A stretch of DNA of 55,957 nucleotides from Kutzneria sp. 744 (GCF_000568255.1 NZ_KK037166.1:9510124-9566080), one strand, 5' to 3'. Positions 8,449 to 17,277 are shown, counted from the first letter of the stretch. Translations and numbers: made by a program. The notes: a model not told the origin generated them from the sequence alone.

Positions 8449-10615
8449 CACTTCTGTGCGGGCCGCTTCCACTTGTCGCCGTCGGTGGAGTCGCCGTCCT
8501 TGAGCGTGCCGGCGGTCTTCATGAACGCCACCGAGGCGTCCTTGAGCATCTGCTGGAGCTTGGCCGGCGGATCCGACGGCGTCGCCGCGCCGTTCTTGGC
8601 GAACCAGCCGCTGGGCCCGAAGTCGCCGTAGGCCTGCCCGCCCTGGAAGACGTGGATCTCGAAGTCGGGGAACCGCGCGGTGTCCAGTCGGGCCGTGAAC
8701 TTGTCGTACAGGTTCACGGGTGTGCGACCGCTGCCGCCCTTCTCCGTCCAGCCGCAGGCGCGGTCCGGACGGAGCGACTCCAGCCGCTTGCCCTCGGCCG
8801 CGAGGTCCACCGGGCCAGCGCCAGGGCGTGCACCTTGGCCCGGACCTGGAGGAACCAGAAGTAGTAGCCGCTGCCGCCGGACTTGGCCCTGGCGTCGGCC
8901 TCGGCCTTGTCGTTGGCCTGCGTGAAACCGCCGTGCATGTCCTTGTCCAGGCACTGCATGGTGACCGTGCCCGTGGTGGCCACCTTGGTCGTGGCGCTGC
9001 ACGAGCCGGCGGCGATGTCGTCGATGGTGACGCTGGCCGACATCTGCGTGGTCACCTCGGCCGGCGGCGACGTGCCGGCCGCCGTGGTGGCGGTGAAGTG
9101 GGCGACGACCTGGCAGCCCGCGGCCTCGCAGTCGTCGAAGTGCTCCAGATTGTCCACGGAGCTCACCGTGTAGCGCACGCTGGTGTCGATGGCGTCGCCG
9201 AGCTGGCCGACGTCGGTCTGCATCTCGTCGTACAGCTGGTCGTTGTTGTCGGCGTTCATCGGCGTGAAGTCGGCGGTGCCGAGGCCGGTGTAGCCCGCTC
9301 GCTCGCCGTTGAGCAGCAGCTTGTTGCCGGGGTTGGTGAACGCCGAGGCCGCCTTCTTGGTCTGCTTGTCGACCCAGCGGACCACTCGGTACGGCTGCTC
9401 CTTGGCCACGTACAGGGTGCCGTCGGGGGTGTCGCCCTTGAGCACGGGCACGCCGTCGATGGTGGTGCCGTCGTCGCTGGGCGTGGGCAGCTTCTCCGTG
9501 CGCGCCACCTCGTCGCGCAGCTTGCCGGCGATCGCCGCCGGGGTGACCGACTGCTTGACCAGGGGCTTCAGCTCGCCGACGTCGCCGGTGATCCACCGGT
9601 TCTGCAGGCCGGCATCGTTGAACGCGTCCCGCGCGGTGCCGGGCGGCAGCAGGTTGCCGTTCAGCTTGACGAACAGCTTGCCGTTGACCAGCAGGAACTG
9701 GAACTTGATCTGGGTGACGCTGCTGGTCATGAGCCAGCCGGCGGCGTCGCCCTCGTTGGTGACGCGGCCGTCGAACTGGCTGCCGTCCGGCAGGTCCGAG
9801 CGGTAGTCGGCGATCGGCTGGGCCGCGAGGTTGGCCACCGCCTGCTCGAACGGGCTGCGGTCCGGCGGCCACACCAGCCACGTCGTCACGCCCGCGACCA
9901 GCAGCACGACCACGGCCGCCGCCGTGAGGATGAACCGCTTGCTCCGGCGCTTGCGGGGCTTGATCGGCACGAGGTCGGTGCGCAGCGGCGCATGCCAGCC
10001 CGGTGGCAGGTCCGCCGTCGCCACGAGCGGCGGGTGCCACGGCTTGACCGGCGTCGGCCACGACAGCTGCACCGGCTGCCCGATCGCCGGGTTCGGCCCG
10101 GCCCCCAGCGGCCCGACCGGTGTCGCGGGGCCGGCCTGCGTCATCTGCCCGGCCGGCTGCCACTGGGACTGCGGCAGGTTGGCCACGGTGGGGTTCGGCT
10201 GCCACGCGGTCGGCTGCCCGCTGTCCCAGCCGGCCGGCGCCTGGTAGGACGCCTGCCCAGCGCCGCTGTGTTGCCACTGGTCCTGTGGCTGGGTGGGCTG
10301 CTGAAAACGACTGCCACGGAGTCTGCGGAACGTCCGAAAACGGGCGCTGCCGGCTGTCCGACCGGGGCCGTCGACTGCTGCCACGGGCTCGCGGGCACCT
10401 CCGCGACAAAAAACCGTGATCTGGGGCTGCGCGTCGACGGCCGGGATGGCCTGCTGCGCGTCGGCGGGCTGCGGCGCCTCGACGATCGGCGTGGCCGCCT
10501 GGTCCTTGGCCGTCGCCGAGGCGTCCGGAAGGTCGTATCTAGGCGGCTCGGCGATCGGGTCCTCCGGCGTCGTCTGCGCGCGCGAAGGCTCGATGGACTC
10601 CTGGTCCATGATCAA
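8445..10615 (-). CDS. Membrane-anchored exported protein with Pro/Gln-rich N-terminus, frameshifted as sequenced
   Basis: Starts MIMDQESIEP at 10615 (or the ATG two codons later), with GGGGGGAT upstream as ribosome binding site. About 230 cytoplasmic residues rich in P, Q and W are followed by KPRKRRSKR and one membrane helix (FILTAAAVVVLLVAGVTTWL), then about 450 extracytoplasmic residues. The first part of these (SPFEQAVANLAAQPIADY...) looks like a lipid-carrier/LppX-type beta fold, but I am not sure. As sequenced the longest frame ends at 8714. The N-terminal segment appears to contain three extra bases at 10301-10413 (runs in ACAAAAAACC, GGAAAACG and CGAAAACGA), and one base is missing near 8815. 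Correcting these gives about 722 residues ending DKWKRPAQKC at 8445. No function assigned. Confidence 0.65.
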
Positions 10616-10662
10616 TCCCCCCTACAGGTTCGGGCGGAATGATGTCAGGCCAAGGTCACGGG

Positions 10663-11439
10663 TTAATAGCGTTTATCCAGCGCTTCGGTCAGATCGTGAT
10701 AACTGAGGCTGCCGGCCAGACCGCCGAATCCGGCCCCGCCGAGCACGGACGTGAGGGCATCTCGCGCGCCGCCCCAGGCCAGCCGGCACAGCGAGGAGCC
10801 GGTGGAGACCCGCCGAACCCCCATGGCGGCCAACGACTCCGGCGACGGCAGCGTGGGGGAGGCGAGCACGTTGAGCGCGACGCCGGGCAGCGCGGCCAGG
10901 ATCTCCGGAATGAGCTTCTCCGGGAGACCGGGCGCGAACACACAATCGGCCCCGGCCTCGACGTAGTGCCGCAGTCGGGAGACGCCCTCGTCGAATCCGC
11001 CGTCGCCGAACCACCAGACGTCGGTGCGGGCGTTGATGACCAGATCCGCGTCGAGCGAGCGGATCTGGGCGATGCGGTCGGCGGCCTCGGCCGGCTCGCG
11101 CAGCACCGTCTCGGGATACCGGGTGTCCTCGATGTTGACGCCCACGACGCCGACGTCCAGGGCGGCGCGGATGGTCGCGCGCACGTCGTCGTAGCCGCCT
11201 TCGAGGTCGGCCGACACCGGCACGACCGAGGCGTTCACGATGGCCGCCACCGCCGTCATCATGGTGGCCATCGGCATCCGCTGGCCGTCCGGCAGCCCGA
11301 GCGCCGCGGCCACGCCGGCGCTGGTCGTGCCGAGCGCCGGCACGCCCGGCACGGTCGACAGCAGCCGCGCCGACGCCGGGTCCCAGGCGTTGGGCAGCAC
11401 GAAGAACCCACTCTGGTGCAGCTCCCGGAAGCTCGTCAT
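10663..11439 (-). CDS. Isocitrate lyase/PEP mutase family protein
   Basis: A 258-residue TIM-barrel protein of the isocitrate lyase/phosphonomutase superfamily. Recognisable blocks are FFVLPNAWDPASARLL near the N-terminus, the metal/substrate segment VSADLEGGYDD, GVNIEDT, and INARTDVWW. It lacks the KKCGH loop of true isocitrate lyases, so a carbon-carbon or phosphonate bond reaction on an oxaloacetate/pyruvate-like substrate is inferred only. The ATG at 11439 (MTSFRELH) is preferred over the GTG seven codons upstream because homologous sequence begins there. It is downstream of, and in the same direction as, the secreted glycosidase. Confidence 0.85.
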   Translation of the reverse strand: MTSFRELHQSGFFVLPNAWDPASARLLSTVPGVPALGTTSAGVAAALGLPDGQRMPMATMMTAVAAIVNASVVPVSADLEGGYDDVRATIRAALDVGVVGVNIEDTRYPETVLREPAEAADRIAQIRSLDADLVINARTDVWWFGDGGFDEGVSRLRHYVEAGADCVFAPGLPEKLIPEILAALPGVALNVLASPTLPSPESLAAMGVRRVSTGSSLCRLAWGGARDALTSVLGGAGFGGLAGSLSYHDLTEALDKRY

Positions 11440-11481
11440 GCGGAGAGCGTAGGCACGCAACGGTTCGGCGCGCGCCGAACC

Positions 11482-12825
11482 TCAGCCGAACGAGGAGATG
11501 CGCAGCGCCCAGTCGTCGTCCCCGCCGTGGTTGCGGCCGGGCGGCGTGAAGGTCACCTCGCCGCGGCCGACGGGCGGGTTGGCCAGCCGGTAGGCGCCGT
11601 CGGTCGGGTCGTACCAGAAGGCGATGGCGCCCGGTTGCAGCTGCGACATGTCCACCGTGATCGAGCGGGTGGTCGGCAGGTAGAACACCGCGAGCCGGCC
11701 GTCGGCGGTGCTCGCGGCGGTGGCGTAGTCGTTGTCGTTGACCGAGCCGACGGTGTTGGCCGTGCCGTAGCCGGCGGTGAGCAGCTTGTGCTGCTGGTCC
11801 GGCACCAGGTCGTACCAGCGGCTGCTGCGGAACAGGTCGGTCATCAGCCGGAACTCCCGCGTGCCCTGGGTGTTCACGTGGTCCTGCCAGCCCGGCTTGA
11901 ACTGCCACGTCCAGCCGCTGCCGTAGAGCTGGCCGGTGGCGCCGCTGGTCATCGTCCAGTACTCCTGGCGCCGCAACGTCTTCGGGCCGGTGTACTCGTG
12001 CTCGTCCTCGTAGTTGGCCTCGACCATGTACACCGGGAGCGGGTTGTCCCGGTTGTACTCCTTGAGCACCTGGGCGTAGGTCGGGTAGTAGGTGTAGGCC
12101 GAGTCCAGCTGGATGTACGGCCGCCAGGTGGGGTCGTCGAGCGAGCCGCTGGTCATGTAGTTCAGCTCGACGGTCTGCAGGTGCTGGGGGTCGGTTTCCT
12201 TGAGGGCACGGGCAACCGACTGCACCAGCGCGGTGTCCTTGGGGTCCTGCCAGGTCTGGAGGTCGCAGCCGTTGAACCAGACGATGTTGGGGTACTTGGC
12301 GAATCGCTGCCCGAGGAACTTGCCGAAATCGTAGGCCTTGTCGACCCCGTTGTCCCGCAACAACTGTAGGTGGCCGCAGGTCTCGACCGGCGTGAGCCAG
12401 ATGGTCAGCCCGTCGTCGCGGGCGGCGGCCACCATGTGCTCGACCCGGTCCCAGTAGGCCGGATTGGGCGTGGCCATGTCGCCCGCCTTGGTGAACGGCG
12501 TGATGCCGTCGTAGGTGGCGTCGTCGGGGTGGCCGCCCTGGTCGGGCGGCACCAGCGAGTTGATCCACAGTGTGTTGAAGCCGCCCGCGCGCCGGTTGGC
12601 GAAGTAGTCCGCCGCCTCGTCCTCGGACATCGTCACGAACAGGCCCTGCGGCGAGTCGCCGGAGATCAGGTACGGCTGGCCGGCCTGGTCGAGCAGGTAT
12701 CGGCCGTTCGCGCTGGCCGAGGTCGGCCAGGCGAACCGCCCCGCGTTCTCCGGCGCCTGCACCGCGGGCGTCGCCAGCATCGACGACACCAGCACCGTGG
12801 CTGTTACCAAGATCGGGATCCGCAC
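11482..12825 (-). CDS. Secreted apiosidase-like glycoside hydrolase (DUF4038 type)
   Basis: The N-terminal 24 residues form a signal peptide (MRIPILVTATVLVSSMLATP). The body is a TIM-barrel related to apiosidase-like DUF4038 proteins: NGRYLLDQAGQPYLISGDSPQGL, a middle barrel with IVWFNGCDLQTWQDP and MVEANYEDEHEYTGP (candidate acidic catalytic residues), and a C-terminal beta domain (FYLPTTRSITVDMSQLQPGAIAFWYDPTDGAYR) resembling the putative collagen-binding domain often paired with it. It probably trims plant cell-wall polysaccharides outside the cell. 447 residues, GTG start. Confidence 0.85.
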   Translation of the reverse strand: MRIPILVTATVLVSSMLATPAVQAPENAGRFAWPTSASANGRYLLDQAGQPYLISGDSPQGLFVTMSEDEAADYFANRRAGGFNTLWINSLVPPDQGGHPDDATYDGITPFTKAGDMATPNPAYWDRVEHMVAAARDDGLTIWLTPVETCGHLQLLRDNGVDKAYDFGKFLGQRFAKYPNIVWFNGCDLQTWQDPKDTALVQSVARALKETDPQHLQTVELNYMTSGSLDDPTWRPYIQLDSAYTYYPTYAQVLKEYNRDNPLPVYMVEANYEDEHEYTGPKTLRRQEYWTMTSGATGQLYGSGWTWQFKPGWQDHVNTQGTREFRLMTDLFRSSRWYDLVPDQQHKLLTAGYGTANTVGSVNDNDYATAASTADGRLAVFYLPTTRSITVDMSQLQPGAIAFWYDPTDGAYRLANPPVGRGEVTFTPPGRNHGGDDDWALRISSFG

Positions 12826-12865
12826 AACTTCGGATCGTACGGATCCCGACGCGAGGCCGCAGTGC

Positions 12866-13759
12866 TTACGGCAGAAGATCTATGCGGTGGTGTGCGACCA
12901 AATAATTCCCACGGGCGAAGGCTTTGGCCATCGGCACGTTCGTGACGTCGGTGCCCGCCACGATCTTCCGCGCCCCCTCCGCGGCCAGCATGTGGGTGGT
13001 TTCCGCGAGCAGATCGAGGGCGTAGCCGTGGCCGCGCTGCTCGGGCACGACCGCGATGTAGCCGACCACGTGGGCGCTGTAGTGGAAACAGGGCGCGGCC
13101 AGGCCGACGAGTTCGCCGTCCGGTGTGTACGCCAGCCGCCACCACTCGCGTGGGCTGGGCATCCAGCGCAGGTAGTCGAGCTCCTCCAGCGCGGAGGCGT
13201 CCAGGCCCTTCTCGGCGATGATCTGCCGGACATGGGCGTCAAGGCTAGTGGCGTTGACGCGTCGGAAGACGTCGAAGATGGCGTCGTCGTCCGGCTCGGG
13301 CCGGAATTCCAGGCGGGTGCTGCGTTCCGGTAGACCGCACTCGGGCGTCCAGCGGTAGGTGTAGCGCTCCACCAGGTATTTCAGCCCGGCCGCTGTCGCC
13401 GCGTCGAGACGGGCCGTTGCGGCGGCATGCGTTGCCGGGTCGTCCCGCCAGTTCGGCGGCAGCGGGATCGAGTACTCGGTGCGGAAGGGCGCGGTGCGCA
13501 GCAGGTGCGCGGCGGCGTCGGCATCGGTGAAGTCGAACCAGTCCAACGCTTTCGGCTCGGTGTCCTCGGGGCCGGCCCACCAGACCGCGCGGGCCACCAC
13601 GACGCCGTCGCGCAGCGCGACCCACGTCCACTCAGGACGGTAGTTGCCGGTGGCGTACGTGGTGCCGAAGGCGCCGTAGCCGACCAGGTTGGGGTCGTCG
13701 AGCGAGTCGAACAGGTGCTCTTCGCCGGCCTGGAGCGGCCGGACGATCAGATCAGACAT
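12866..13759 (-). CDS. GNAT-family N-acetyltransferase
   Basis: A 297-residue protein whose C-terminal half has the GNAT acetyl-CoA motif (VGYIAVVPEQRGHGYALDLL) followed by VAGTDVTNVPMAKAFARGNY. The N-terminal half is a degenerate second GNAT-like region. The substrate is unknown; drug or amino-group acetylation are possibilities. The start at 13759 has GGAGA at 13769-13773. The unusual feature is upstream: a short leader ORF and three alternative hairpins (13760-13859), one of which partly covers this ribosome binding site, so translation is probably regulated by ribosome behaviour on the leader. Confidence 0.85.
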   Translation of the reverse strand: MSDLIVRPLQAGEEHLFDSLDDPNLVGYGAFGTTYATGNYRPEWTWVALRDGVVVARAVWWAGPEDTEPKALDWFDFTDADAAAHLLRTAPFRTEYSIPLPPNWRDDPATHAAATARLDAATAAGLKYLVERYTYRWTPECGLPERSTRLEFRPEPDDDAIFDVFRRVNATSLDAHVRQIIAEKGLDASALEELDYLRWMPSPREWWRLAYTPDGELVGLAAPCFHYSAHVVGYIAVVPEQRGHGYALDLLAETTHMLAAEGARKIVAGTDVTNVPMAKAFARGNYLVAHHRIDLLP

Positions 13760-13859
13760 GTGTGGTGATCTCCGGGAGTGTGGGTGTGCTCCCGGGTCAC
13801 GCCCTCGGGGTTCGGTGGGAGCACATGAGCAGTCGAGTGCACATCGCTCCCACCTCCTT
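13760..13859 (-). promoter_or_regulatory. Leader attenuator with three mutually exclusive hairpins
   Basis: Read on the minus strand. Segment 1, GGTGGGAGC (13854-13846), pairs with segment 2, GCTCCCACC (13822-13814). Segment 2 read as TGTGCTCCC (13825-13817) pairs instead with segment 3, GGGAGCACA (13793-13785). Segment 3 read as CCGGGAG (13795-13789) can pair with segment 4, CTCCCGG (13778-13772), which overlaps the GGAGA ribosome binding site of the GNAT gene. Segment 1 lies in the leader's own ribosome binding region, and segment 2 lies inside the leader ORF. This 1:2 / 2:3 / 3:4 arrangement is the classical form of ribosome-controlled attenuation. Confidence 0.7.
13797..13844 (-). CDS. 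15-residue leader peptide
   Basis: ATG at 13844, fifteen codons, TGA at 13797-13799. The predicted peptide is MCTRLLMCSHRTPRA. A very strong ribosome binding site, AAGGAGG (13859-13853), sits eight bases before the ATG. The peptide contains two Cys, two Met and three Arg; no single residue is repeated enough to name the controlling amino acid. It ends 37 bases before the GNAT start. Confidence 0.7.
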   Translation of the reverse strand: MCTRLLMCSHRTPRA

Positions 13860-13870
13860 GCCGTCTCGAA

Positions 13871-13908
13871 AGGGCGCGTCGGCGACTCTAGCGACGCCGA
13901 CGCGCCCT
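13871..13908 (-). terminator. Hairpin terminator downstream of the DUF1080 gene
   Basis: A perfect 14-bp stem (13871-13884 AGGGCGCGTCGGCG pairing with 13895-13908) with a ten-base loop, followed on the minus strand by TTTCG. It lies 13 bases after the DUF1080 stop and just upstream of the GNAT leader, separating the two transcription units. Confidence 0.75.
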
Positions 13909-13921
13909 CGCGAACGGATTA

Positions 13922-14635
13922 TCAGCCGGTGGTGATGAACTTGTCGGGGCTCGTCACCACGGGCGACTCGACGTACAGGCTGCGGTACTCGTCCTGGATG
14001 CCGCTGTTGTGCACCTGCAGGGCCAGCGGGCCGTCACGGCCGGCCGTCTTGTCGGTGAAGTCCAGGACCTCGGTCCCCTTGCAGGTGGCGGCCGTGCCCT
14101 TGAGCGGGCAGCAGGCCATCCTGGCCACGCCGGTGGTCTTGTTGCCGATCAGCTCGCACTGCGACCAGGTGTGGATGTCGAACTTGTCGTGGGGGAGCTG
14201 CTTGAACAGCTTGCCGCCGCCGTTGTTGTGGCCCGGGCGGTAGTCCCAGTGGCCGCCGTTGGGCGGCTGGAACTGAATGGCGCTCAGGGCGTCCTTGAGC
14301 GGGCTGGTGGTGCCCCAGATCAGCACCGTCGGCGCGTGGTTGCCCTTGACCTGCCGGACGTTGAAGATCCAGCGGAACGTGCCGGCCTGCGCCTTGTTGT
14401 AGTACAGCCAGCCCCGCGAGGTGCCGTTGCCGTGGATCACCCCGTCCTTGGCCGACCACTGGCCGTTGGCCTGCGCCGTCCAGCCGTCCAGCGTCTTCCC
14501 GTCGAACATGGAGACGAGGTTCGGGTCGTTGTACGGGTTGTCGGCCTTGGTCGATGCCAGGGACGCCGGGGCGACGGCGACCGCCATGAGCAGGGAGATC
14601 GCGATGGTGACTATCCATAGTGGACGACGAACCAT
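13922..14635 (-). CDS. Secreted DUF1080 (3-keto-disaccharide hydrolase-like) protein
   Basis: A 237-residue exported protein. A signal peptide covers about the first 30 residues (MVRRPLWIVTIAISLLMAVA), followed by the DUF1080 concanavalin-like beta-sandwich: LVSMFDGKTLDGW, WSAKDGVIHGNG, and the C-terminal GPLALQVHNSGIQDEYRSLYV. Some proteins of this family hydrolyse 3-keto-glycosides. The ATG at 14635 is preferred because GGAGG lies just upstream; an ATG at 14674 would put extra charged residues before the signal peptide. It is next to the alpha-galactosidase and the apiosidase-like enzyme, which suggests a small carbohydrate-degradation neighbourhood. Confidence 0.85.
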   Translation of the reverse strand: MVRRPLWIVTIAISLLMAVAVAPASLASTKADNPYNDPNLVSMFDGKTLDGWTAQANGQWSAKDGVIHGNGTSRGWLYYNKAQAGTFRWIFNVRQVKGNHAPTVLIWGTTSPLKDALSAIQFQPPNGGHWDYRPGHNNGGGKLFKQLPHDKFDIHTWSQCELIGNKTTGVARMACCPLKGTAATCKGTEVLDFTDKTAGRDGPLALQVHNSGIQDEYRSLYVESPVVTSPDKFITTG

Positions 14636-14720
14636 GATCCCTCCGAGCGTGAATAGGACTGTAAACCTTTTCATGCGCGGCCGTCCCAGGCTACGAGCAC
14701 CCTCGCCACCCCGTCAACCC

Positions 14721-14792
14721 ACCCCCGCGAGTCTCGCTCTCCGGCACACCGAAATACGGTTTCAGGCAGAACTGAGCCTCGGAGCTCAGTTC
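14721..14792. repeat. Family A palindrome, left arm (copy 2)
   Basis: Bases 14721-14770 match the left arm of the 6225 element at about 48 of 50 positions. The arm ends in a local hairpin, GAACTGAGC (14769-14777) with GCTCAGTTC (14784-14792). The matching right arm is not adjacent but about 380 bp away at 15164-15219. Confidence 0.85.
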
Positions 14793-15149
14793 CCGATGCC
14801 GTCGTCGGCGTCGTGGCTGATCCACAGGATGGGCTCGCTGTGTTCGAAGACCTCGCGGGTCTGGATGCAGGTGGTCCTCAACAGCCAGTGGCGCGTCCAC
14901 CAAGCCCGCCGGTCGCGCTGCATGACCTGGTCGGCTCGGACCGCCTTCCGGCACGCGTGCGAACGGCTCGTCGATCAGCGCGAACGCATGCCTGTTCTCG
15001 TGGTCGAAGATGACGGCGTGGAAGGTAGGTGGACGGAGTTGGGCTCCACTCAGCCCGTTTCGCGGAACCCGAGCTTCTCCCAGACTCGGCGTGGAGGTTC
15101 CGACCGGGATCCGTCGGCGAGCGGCCACGGCCCAACCGGAACTCGACAC
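14786..15149 (-). pseudogene. Small hypothetical ORF between palindrome arms, frameshifted
   Basis: Minus-strand reading gives coherent protein-like sequence in two frames: FHAVIFDHENRHAFALIDEP upstream, then QRDRRAWWTRHWLLRTTCI and FEHSEPILWISHDADDGIGN before the TGA at 14788-14786. Removing one base near 14944 joins them through ARVPEAVRADQVMQRD, which reads naturally. The true start is uncertain: the frame is open from 15149, but the first part looks non-coding. I do not recognise the family. The stop codon lies inside the hairpin at the tip of the left palindrome arm, so the ORF sits between the split arms of a family A element. Confidence 0.5.
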
Positions 15150-15163
15150 AGGGTTGCCCGGGA

Positions 15164-15219
15164 GCGGGACTCGCGGGAAAACGTAATTCGGTGTGACGCT
15201 AGGCGGGACTCGCGGGGGT
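15164..15219. repeat. Family A palindrome, right arm (copy 3)
   Basis: On the minus strand from 15219 the sequence aligns without gaps to the 6225 arm over 43 bases with nine mismatches. The 14-base core GCGGGACTCGCGGG occurs twice (15164-15177 and 15203-15216). The arm overlaps the 3' end of the alpha-galactosidase gene, supplying its last codons and stop. Confidence 0.8.
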
Positions 15220-17277
15220 TAGTTCGAAGAGCATGGCTTGGGAGGGGGCTAGGAGAGGGGGTTGGAGGCCGGTGTGGGTCAGGGCGGCGCCGGAGAGGGT
15301 GAGGCCGGTGGTGATCCACGGGGTTTGGGTGACGAAGTGGCCGGAGACAGGGAGGAGTTCGGGGATGGCCCGGATGGTGTAGCGGCGGGTGGGGTCCAGG
15401 CCGGGGAAGCGGAGGCGGGCGGGGAGGGCGTCGGGGGAGGTTTCCAGGCGGGCGTAGCAGAAGACGGCATGGTCGGGGCCGATGACGCCGTGCAGGAGGG
15501 AACCGTGGTCGGGGTGGTCGGCGCGAACGGTGACGCCGGTGTGGAGGAGGCCACGAAGGCGCTTGTACACGGAGATCCACGCCGTCAGAGCATCGAGCTC
15601 CTCCGACGACAGGGAAGTGAGGTCCCACTCCAGGCCGGCGTGGTTGAACAACGCGGTGGCGCAACGAAAAGGGAGCTCGGCGAAGCGGCCGGTGGTGTGG
15701 GCCTCGGGCGGACCGACGTGGCTGCCGACCAGCTCGGGCGGGATCAGCAGACCCATCCAGCGCTGAATGCGTTGGCGCTCAACGGCGTCGTTGGTGTCGG
15801 AGGCCCAGACGCGGTCGGTGTGGGCGAGAACGCCGAGGTCGACGCGGGCCCCGCCGGAGGAGCAGGACTCGATCTCCAGGGCGGGATGCCGCGAGCGGAG
15901 CTCGTCGAACAAGCGGTAGACGGCCACGGTCTGGTCGTGCGTGAGGGACTCCATAAGGTCCCGGTTGTGGTCCCACTTGATGTAGTCGATGCGGTACTCG
16001 GTGACGAGGGAATCCAACCGCTCCAACAAATAGTCGTACACGGCGGGCAGGGCGACGTTCAGCACCTGCTGGCGGCGCCAGGGCAGGGCGTCGGCCAGGA
16101 GCCAGTCGGGATGGGCGCGGGCCAGGTCGGAGTCGGGGTTGACCATCTCGGGCTCGAACCACAGGCCGAACTGCATTCCCTTGTCCCGCACGTAGTCCAC
16201 GAGCGGCGAAAGGCCGTCGGGCCAGACGTCGGAGTCCACGAACCAGTCGCCGAGGCCGGCGGAGTCGTCGCGGCGGCCACGGAACCAGCCGTCATCGAGG
16301 ACGAAGCGCTCGACGCCGATCTCGGCGGCCCGGTCGGCCAACGCCCGGAGTCGGCCCAGGTCGTGGTTGAAGTAGACGGCTTCCCAGGTGTTCAACACGA
16401 CCGGACGCGGCGTCGACGGGTGCGAGGTACGGGCCCGCATCCAGGCGTGCAGGCGCGCGCTCAAGCCGTCAAGGCCCTGGTCGGACCAGACGAAAAAGGC
16501 CCACGGGGTGGCATAGGACTCGCCGGGGGCGAGCCGGATCTCGCCCGGGTCAAGGAGTTCCGACGCGCCGAGCAGGCTCAGCCCCTCGGGGAGCCGCTCG
16601 GCGAAGTGCTCGTGGTTGCCGCTCCACGCGAGGTGCACGCCCCACACCTCGCCGTGCCGGAAGCCGAAGCCGTCGGTGCCGGCGACGAGCAGCCCGGTGG
16701 CGTCGTGGCCGGTGCGCCCACGCCGGCTCTCCCGCGCCCGCAGCCCATGCAGGAACGGACTGCGCTGCGGCGACCGCTCCCGGCACCAGCGGCCGGTGAG
16801 ATCGAGCAGCTCAACAGCATGCGCGGGCACGGGAAGCAGCAGCCGCAGGGCGTCCACGGTCCAGGTGTCGGCGCCGGTGTTCACGACCTCGTGCCGAACC
16901 CGCAGCACGCCGGAGGGATCCAGGTGCAGCTCGACGTGGAACTCGACGCCGGCAGCGGAATCGGCGGCGGTGAACGACAGGGAGTTGCCGTCGACGGCGA
17001 CGGGCCCCAGCAGCTCGGGCCGCAGGTGCTGGAAGGAGCCGTCGCGGTGCCCGGAGGCGCCGGGCCGGCCCAGCCACCCCTCCCGTGAGGACGGCAGCAG
17101 GGTGAGCCGGATCGGCGTGTCGACGGAGCTCGGCGGCACGCCCGGCGTCGCCGCCAGCACCAGGTCCTCGTCGACCGGCCCGAGGTCGGCGCCCCAGTGC
17201 AGCACCCGGGGCAGCCCCGGACCGGTCTCGACGACCAGACCGGTCCCGTTCGCCGCCAGGCTGATCAGCTCGCTCAT
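15199..17277 (-). CDS. Alpha-galactosidase, glycoside hydrolase family 36
   Basis: Hydrolyses terminal alpha-galactosides such as melibiose and raffinose oligosaccharides. The protein has about 692 residues from the ATG at 17277 and the GH36 architecture: N-terminal beta-supersandwich, (beta/alpha)8 barrel and C-terminal beta domain. Diagnostic motifs are VVLNTWEAVYFNHD, FVLDDGWFRGRRDD, DYIKWDHNRD (nucleophile Asp) and RVWASDTNDAVERQRIQ (acid/base Asp). There is no signal peptide, so it acts on imported sugars. The C-terminal LTPASPA and stop codon are encoded by an arm of the family A palindrome, implying the repeat moved into or grew from the gene end. Confidence 0.95.
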   Translation of the reverse strand: MSELISLAANGTGLVVETGPGLPRVLHWGADLGPVDEDLVLAATPGVPPSSVDTPIRLTLLPSSREGWLGRPGASGHRDGSFQHLRPELLGPVAVDGNSLSFTAADSAAGVEFHVELHLDPSGVLRVRHEVVNTGADTWTVDALRLLLPVPAHAVELLDLTGRWCRERSPQRSPFLHGLRARESRRGRTGHDATGLLVAGTDGFGFRHGEVWGVHLAWSGNHEHFAERLPEGLSLLGASELLDPGEIRLAPGESYATPWAFFVWSDQGLDGLSARLHAWMRARTSHPSTPRPVVLNTWEAVYFNHDLGRLRALADRAAEIGVERFVLDDGWFRGRRDDSAGLGDWFVDSDVWPDGLSPLVDYVRDKGMQFGLWFEPEMVNPDSDLARAHPDWLLADALPWRRQQVLNVALPAVYDYLLERLDSLVTEYRIDYIKWDHNRDLMESLTHDQTVAVYRLFDELRSRHPALEIESCSSGGARVDLGVLAHTDRVWASDTNDAVERQRIQRWMGLLIPPELVGSHVGPPEAHTTGRFAELPFRCATALFNHAGLEWDLTSLSSEELDALTAWISVYKRLRGLLHTGVTVRADHPDHGSLLHGVIGPDHAVFCYARLETSPDALPARLRFPGLDPTRRYTIRAIPELLPVSGHFVTQTPWITTGLTLSGAALTHTGLQPPLLAPSQAMLFELTPASPA

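Noticed and set aside
13760-13859. T-box riboswitch upstream of the GNAT gene
   Set aside because: There is no T-box consensus or specifier stem; the short ORF with a strong ribosome binding site explains the structure better.
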